Positions 36,511 to 40,000 of a DNA stretch of 40,000 nt are shown here, one piece after another. Under the pieces are notes generated by a model. That model did no database searches. It was given only the letters and a program-made list of their open reading frames with translations, and was not told the origin of the DNA. The stretch comes from Mesostigma viride. Taxonomy: Eukaryota; Streptophyta; Mesostigmatophyceae; Mesostigmatales; Mesostigmataceae. The position numbers and the translations under genes were made by a program. Within the stretch, counting starts at the first letter, position 1. Every line of letters starts with the position of its first letter. The stretch covers positions 1-40,000 of the forward strand of contig RPFO01000178.1 in the NCBI GenBank assembly GCA_009746045.1. The letters run 5' to 3'.

Positions 36511-37004
36511 GCGAGGGCGAGGGCGATGGCGAGGGCCGGCGAGGGCGAGGGCGAGGGCAAGGGCAAGGGCAAGGGCAAGGGCAAGGGCAAGGGCAAGGGC
36601 AAGGGCAAGGGCAAGGGCAAGGGCAAGGGCAAGGGCAAGGGCAAGGGCAAGGGCAAGGGCAAGGGCAAGGGCAAGGGCAAGGGCAAGGGCAAGGGCAAGG
36701 GCAAGGGCAAGGGCAAGGGCAAGGGCAAGGGCAAGGGCAAGGGCAAGGGCAAGGGCAAGGGCAAGGGCAAGGGCCAGGGGAAGGGCAAGGGCAAGGGCAA
36801 GGGCAAGGGCAAGGGCAAGGGCAAGGGCAAGGGCAAGGGCAAAGGCAAGGGCAAGGGCAAGGGCAAGGGCAAGGGCAAAGGCAAAGGCAAGGGCGAGGGC
36901 GAGGGCGAGGGCGAGGGCGAGGGCGAGGGCAAGGGCAAGGGCAAGGGCAAGGGCAAGGGCAAGGGCAAGGGCAAAGGGCAAGGGCAAGGGCAAGGGCAAG
37001 GGCA
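36014..37004. repeat. GGGCGA / GGGCAA hexamer array, about 1 kb
   Basis: About 165 hexamers. GGGCGA dominates 36041-36555 with short breaks (such as GATC at about 36291), GGGCAA dominates 36556-36890, a short GGGCGA block returns at 36891-36930, then GGGCAA runs to the end. Every frame on both strands is open, giving chance dipeptide-repeat ORFs of up to 382 codons. Confidence 0.98.
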
Positions 37005-39500
37005 TTCGTTAGGGAAAGGGAAGGGAAAAGGAAAGCGACAGGGAAAGGGAAAGAGAAAAGGGAAAGGGAAAGGGAAAGGGCTACTGCATGGGAAAGGGAT
37101 TATTACAGGAACGCGGCAAGCTTGGGATGATACCAATTTGATGCCTGCCAACAATTGTTTAGAGGACGCACAGCAAGCAGTCTGTCTGGCAGGAACAAAG
37201 CCAGCACAGGGAAAGGGCCATCATCATACAATTTTATCAGTCGCCTGCTGGCCTGTAGCAGAATGGCCATACGAAAGGGAAAAAGGAAGAACTGTTCTAA
37301 ATGCCGGCTGCTTTGTAAATGATGCCTTATTCGGCTCATTTGCAAACGGGGTTGGCCTCCAGCCAGCCGTGCACCACAGTTGTTTCTTTCCCACCCATCC
37401 CACCCAAATAGGAGACATATATTCTATAGAAATATTCTCATCTAATGTGTAGGAGATATCTCATAGCCGGGTTCAAGAATATATCTTCAGAGAAAATATC
37501 TCTTCCATCTTGATTCTTGAAGAGGGCTCTTGCTGAGCATGCACTGCACTGCCCTGGGTAGACAGAATGCTGTTTAGACCTGCTGCGGGCAGGCTAGGGG
37601 CTTTACCCATCCTTAAGGATGGTGCCAAGTGATGGTGGCAGCCTGAAGGAGGCTGCTAAAATCCATTCATTCTTTCTTATTCGCCCAATAGAAACAACTG
37701 GAGCTGTCTGTAGCATTGGATTGCGCAGCATTTCCAAGTGCTTTTGACAATATATAATATCATTACTCTTGTCTGTATTATTTGTAAGTACCTTTGAAGT
37801 TAGAACGAATTTCATAGTAATGCCTTGCATCAAGCCACTGGTAATCAATAAAATGTTTAGCCTTTCCTAAATCCTACCCATAATAATAATAATAATGCAT
37901 GCTAGATTTGTGTTCACTGTAATTCCACAAGGCTTGCCTTGCGCATAAACCATCATGCATTCATCAACCTAATGAGGTGCCTACAAAACTTGTCTGCAAA
38001 ACGTTCTTTTGGGGACTGCTACTCGATTACTGAATACATCACCAGCGCCCTTTCCCAACGGGGCAACTGCAAGGAAGAAAGCTTTTGCAGACAGGTGCGT
38101 GCCTACACTCAACCATGGGTCATCACATAGCTGTTTGTGCTCAGTGTAAGTAGAGTTTGAGCTGGAGAAGCTGTAGGGCCACGTTATTAAGCAGATTGCA
38201 GCCCCGCCCATCATTTGCACATGAGGGTCATGCTGGCTGGCATATATTATTACTAGGGAATTAAATAGAGCACGTGCCCCGTCTGTATCTTTAGACTTGA
38301 TGCATGGTCTGGGGGAAATCCGAACAGACTGGTCAAGGCGTATGCAATATACATACTGCGCGAAGGAGGGACTCAGATGCACATGTTCAAAGATAGAGGG
38401 GCCAAACTCAGTTACGCTGGCCGCAGGCTGCCGTAGATGTGATCTAGTGGGACCAGGTGGGGTTGAATGCCAGCTCGCAGCTCCCGTGCATGCATGGAAA
38501 GCCTGCAGGGACAAGCGGCATGCAGCGGAGCGAACGCAAAATGGACGGGGCTGTCACAATCAGATTCTTACAGTCTTGTAAGTGCAGTGTTGCAAGTGCA
38601 GGGAGGGAGTTCTGAGGGAGTGTTCAAGATTATGCCAAGCCGATGCTATATGGCAGCAATCAGTGTATAGCCATGCAAGTTAGCCCGTATAACTAAGTAG
38701 GCCATTCAGCATGCGATTGGTCATCCATCCATGGTGGTCAGATTCCAGTCCTCACATATGCAGTACCGTACAGTGCATGGTACATTGGCCCCTGACGGAG
38801 CCGGCCTGCATGGTGGATGTCAGGTGCATAAAAAGAGTTCATTGCCTGAATTTCAAAATTGGACATGCAGGAGTAATGAACATGAGTGCGATGTTCTTAA
38901 GGTGCATTAGACTTCAATTTGGTCTAATTCATGCAATCAATAGTTCTATGTTTTCTATAAATGTCCCAGGCCCGCTGCATGGTGCTCAATGAGCTCATAT
39001 GGTACGTACGTGGACGTCAGTATCTGACAAGTGGTAGCTGTGTGCGGCTGAGGGTTTATGTAACAGTACTGAGCAGAAACCTTGGTTTGTGTGCTGCTCT
39101 GGCGACTGCATGGCACTGAAACCATCGTTTGAGCCTTTCATGGGATTACGATTACACGGTTGTTCCAGTTGCCGCTTCCATTTTTGAGGCTATACTTAAG
39201 GTTTCGCGGGCCTTGTCATGTTGGCTACTTATTCTGATGTTTGTGTGCTGCAGCAAGTGGCAGCATCTTTTTGGCCAGCCCACTGGTTATGATCATATAG
39301 GCACACATATGTTTACGCACAGTGACTGGGATAAAAGTAAACGTTTGTCCCGTTGAGGTTGAATGCCTGGGCCGATGGGGATACCTGCGTTGCTGCGATG
39401 TACGCTACTCGATCCAGCCTAAGTTCTGACATGCATTTGCTCATCCATGCCCGGTGGCGGACTGTTTTATACCTTCATGGATGATCGTGCGCGCATGCAG
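37005..39500 (+). other. Sequence after the hexamer array, mostly unassigned
   Basis: A GGGAAA-rich tail (37010-37085), then mixed sequence. Possible exons of the + strand gene: 37977-38094 (CLQNLSAKRSFGDCYSITEY... to FCRQ, then GTGCGT) and 38764-38823 (YRTVHGTLAPDGAGLHGGCQ, then GTGCAT). Neither is supported by similarity I recognise. A 9-bp inverted repeat TTCAAGAAT/ATTCTTGAA lies near 37470-37525. Confidence 0.35.
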
Positions 39501-39577
39501 GGCCCTGCACCCAGAGCATCAACGCGGATGGCACGGTCGGCCCCTTCACCGACAGCTACGGTCTTGTTCCCACCAAT
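39501..39577 (+). CDS. Candidate small exon of the + strand gene
   Basis: Between GCGCATGCAG and GTGAGC, the reading PCTQSINADGTVGPFTDSYG then LVPTN has protein-like, GC-rich codons and clean splice sites. A nested acceptor at 39514 (CACCCAG) would give the same frame starting SINADG, phase 0 at both ends, which would fit the phase-0 end of exon 1. Function unknown. Confidence 0.4.
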
Positions 39578-40000
39578 GTGAGCACGAGTGTGGTAACGCG
39601 AAGCACCCACCCAGTCCACTACTGTATAGGGTGCTTGCCTGCTGTCGTCATAAGTATGCCAGCGTGGACAGCGATGCGCGGACTGTATGCAAGTTCACTA
39701 CTCACGGGAAGATTGCCAGATTCATCGCTTCAGATATATGCTGCCTCATTCAATATGGGCCTGCACATGTGGCATGTTCATATGGATACTTATTCCTTGG
39801 CAGGACTAATCCTGGGCCAGAGCTCCAATACTCTAATTTTTCTCCTCATGCAAAACAAATATATTGCAGCTGTTCCGGTGGAGCCGGGGCTCTATCATAA
39901 CCATTAAGTAAAAGGAGAGCATGCTCGGTTGCTTTGGTATGAAGTCAATGCCGCCTAGACATGGTCATATTAGGACGTTTGTCGAGAAAATAGCTTTCAT
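39578..40000 (+). other. Window end, probably intron
   Basis: Follows the GTGAGC donor of the candidate exon. No further exon or repeat recognised. Confidence 0.3.

Noticed and set aside
35950-37452. Long ORFs on both strands encoding GEGEGE, RARARA, ALALAL or PLPLPL repeats
   Set aside because: A hexamer repeat keeps all six frames open; there is no start context, domain or codon variation pointing to a protein.
38297-38581. Cys-rich ORF as an exon
   Set aside because: No splice sites or codon pattern convincing enough, and an equally long ORF exists on the opposite strand.

Overview
This is eukaryotic nuclear DNA, most likely from a green-lineage protist (chlorophyte or prasinophyte type). 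The reasons are one intron-rich housekeeping gene with GC-rich exons and plant-like SMC1 wording, a Ty3/Gypsy chromovirus primed by initiator tRNA-Met, and many minisatellites. I cannot name the species. No bacterial operon, rRNA, tRNA or CRISPR array was seen.

Layout. (1) 6-9482: a complete and very young chromovirus LTR retrotransposon on the + strand. It has near-identical LTRs (about 778/779 bp), a primer binding site, gag with a CCHC knuckle, a textbook -1 slippery heptamer at the gag stop, pol (protease, reverse transcriptase, RNase H, DD35E integrase, chromodomain), an extra unidentified ORF3, and a polypurine tract. The coding region is broken by single-base frameshifts, nearly all in the same direction. 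(2) 9835-33300, - strand: a complete SMC1 cohesin gene. I could join 19 exons and 18 GT-AG introns with every phase agreeing, giving 1225 residues (human SMC1A has 1233). Coding sequence is 3678 nt within 23466 nt. (3) 33301-34299: a head-to-head intergenic region, probably a two-way promoter. (4) 34300 to the window end, + strand: first exon of an unidentified single-pass (type II-like) membrane protein, then a long repeat-filled stretch with a few candidate exons.

The most unusual thing is inside SMC1. In at least 12 of 18 introns, the intron just downstream of the 5' splice site holds one or more degenerate tandem copies of the preceding exon's last bases plus its own GT donor. Units run from about 30 to 105 bp and copy number from 2 to 9. 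The introns look as if they grew by repeated duplication of the exon-intron junction, leaving arrays of decoy donors. Other intron contents are a 5.1-kb minisatellite of about 150 units of 33-35 bp that leaves roughly 5.26 kb of the sense strand without any AG before the exon 7 acceptor, a perfect 39-bp inverted repeat with a 4-nt loop, a CCCTATA array, a TTTGG array, and 24-bp and 28-bp minisatellites. A kilobase-long GGGCGA/GGGCAA hexamer array lies in the neighbouring gene.

The retroelement and the SMC1 gene are functionally unrelated; the element sits just beyond the SMC1 3' end.
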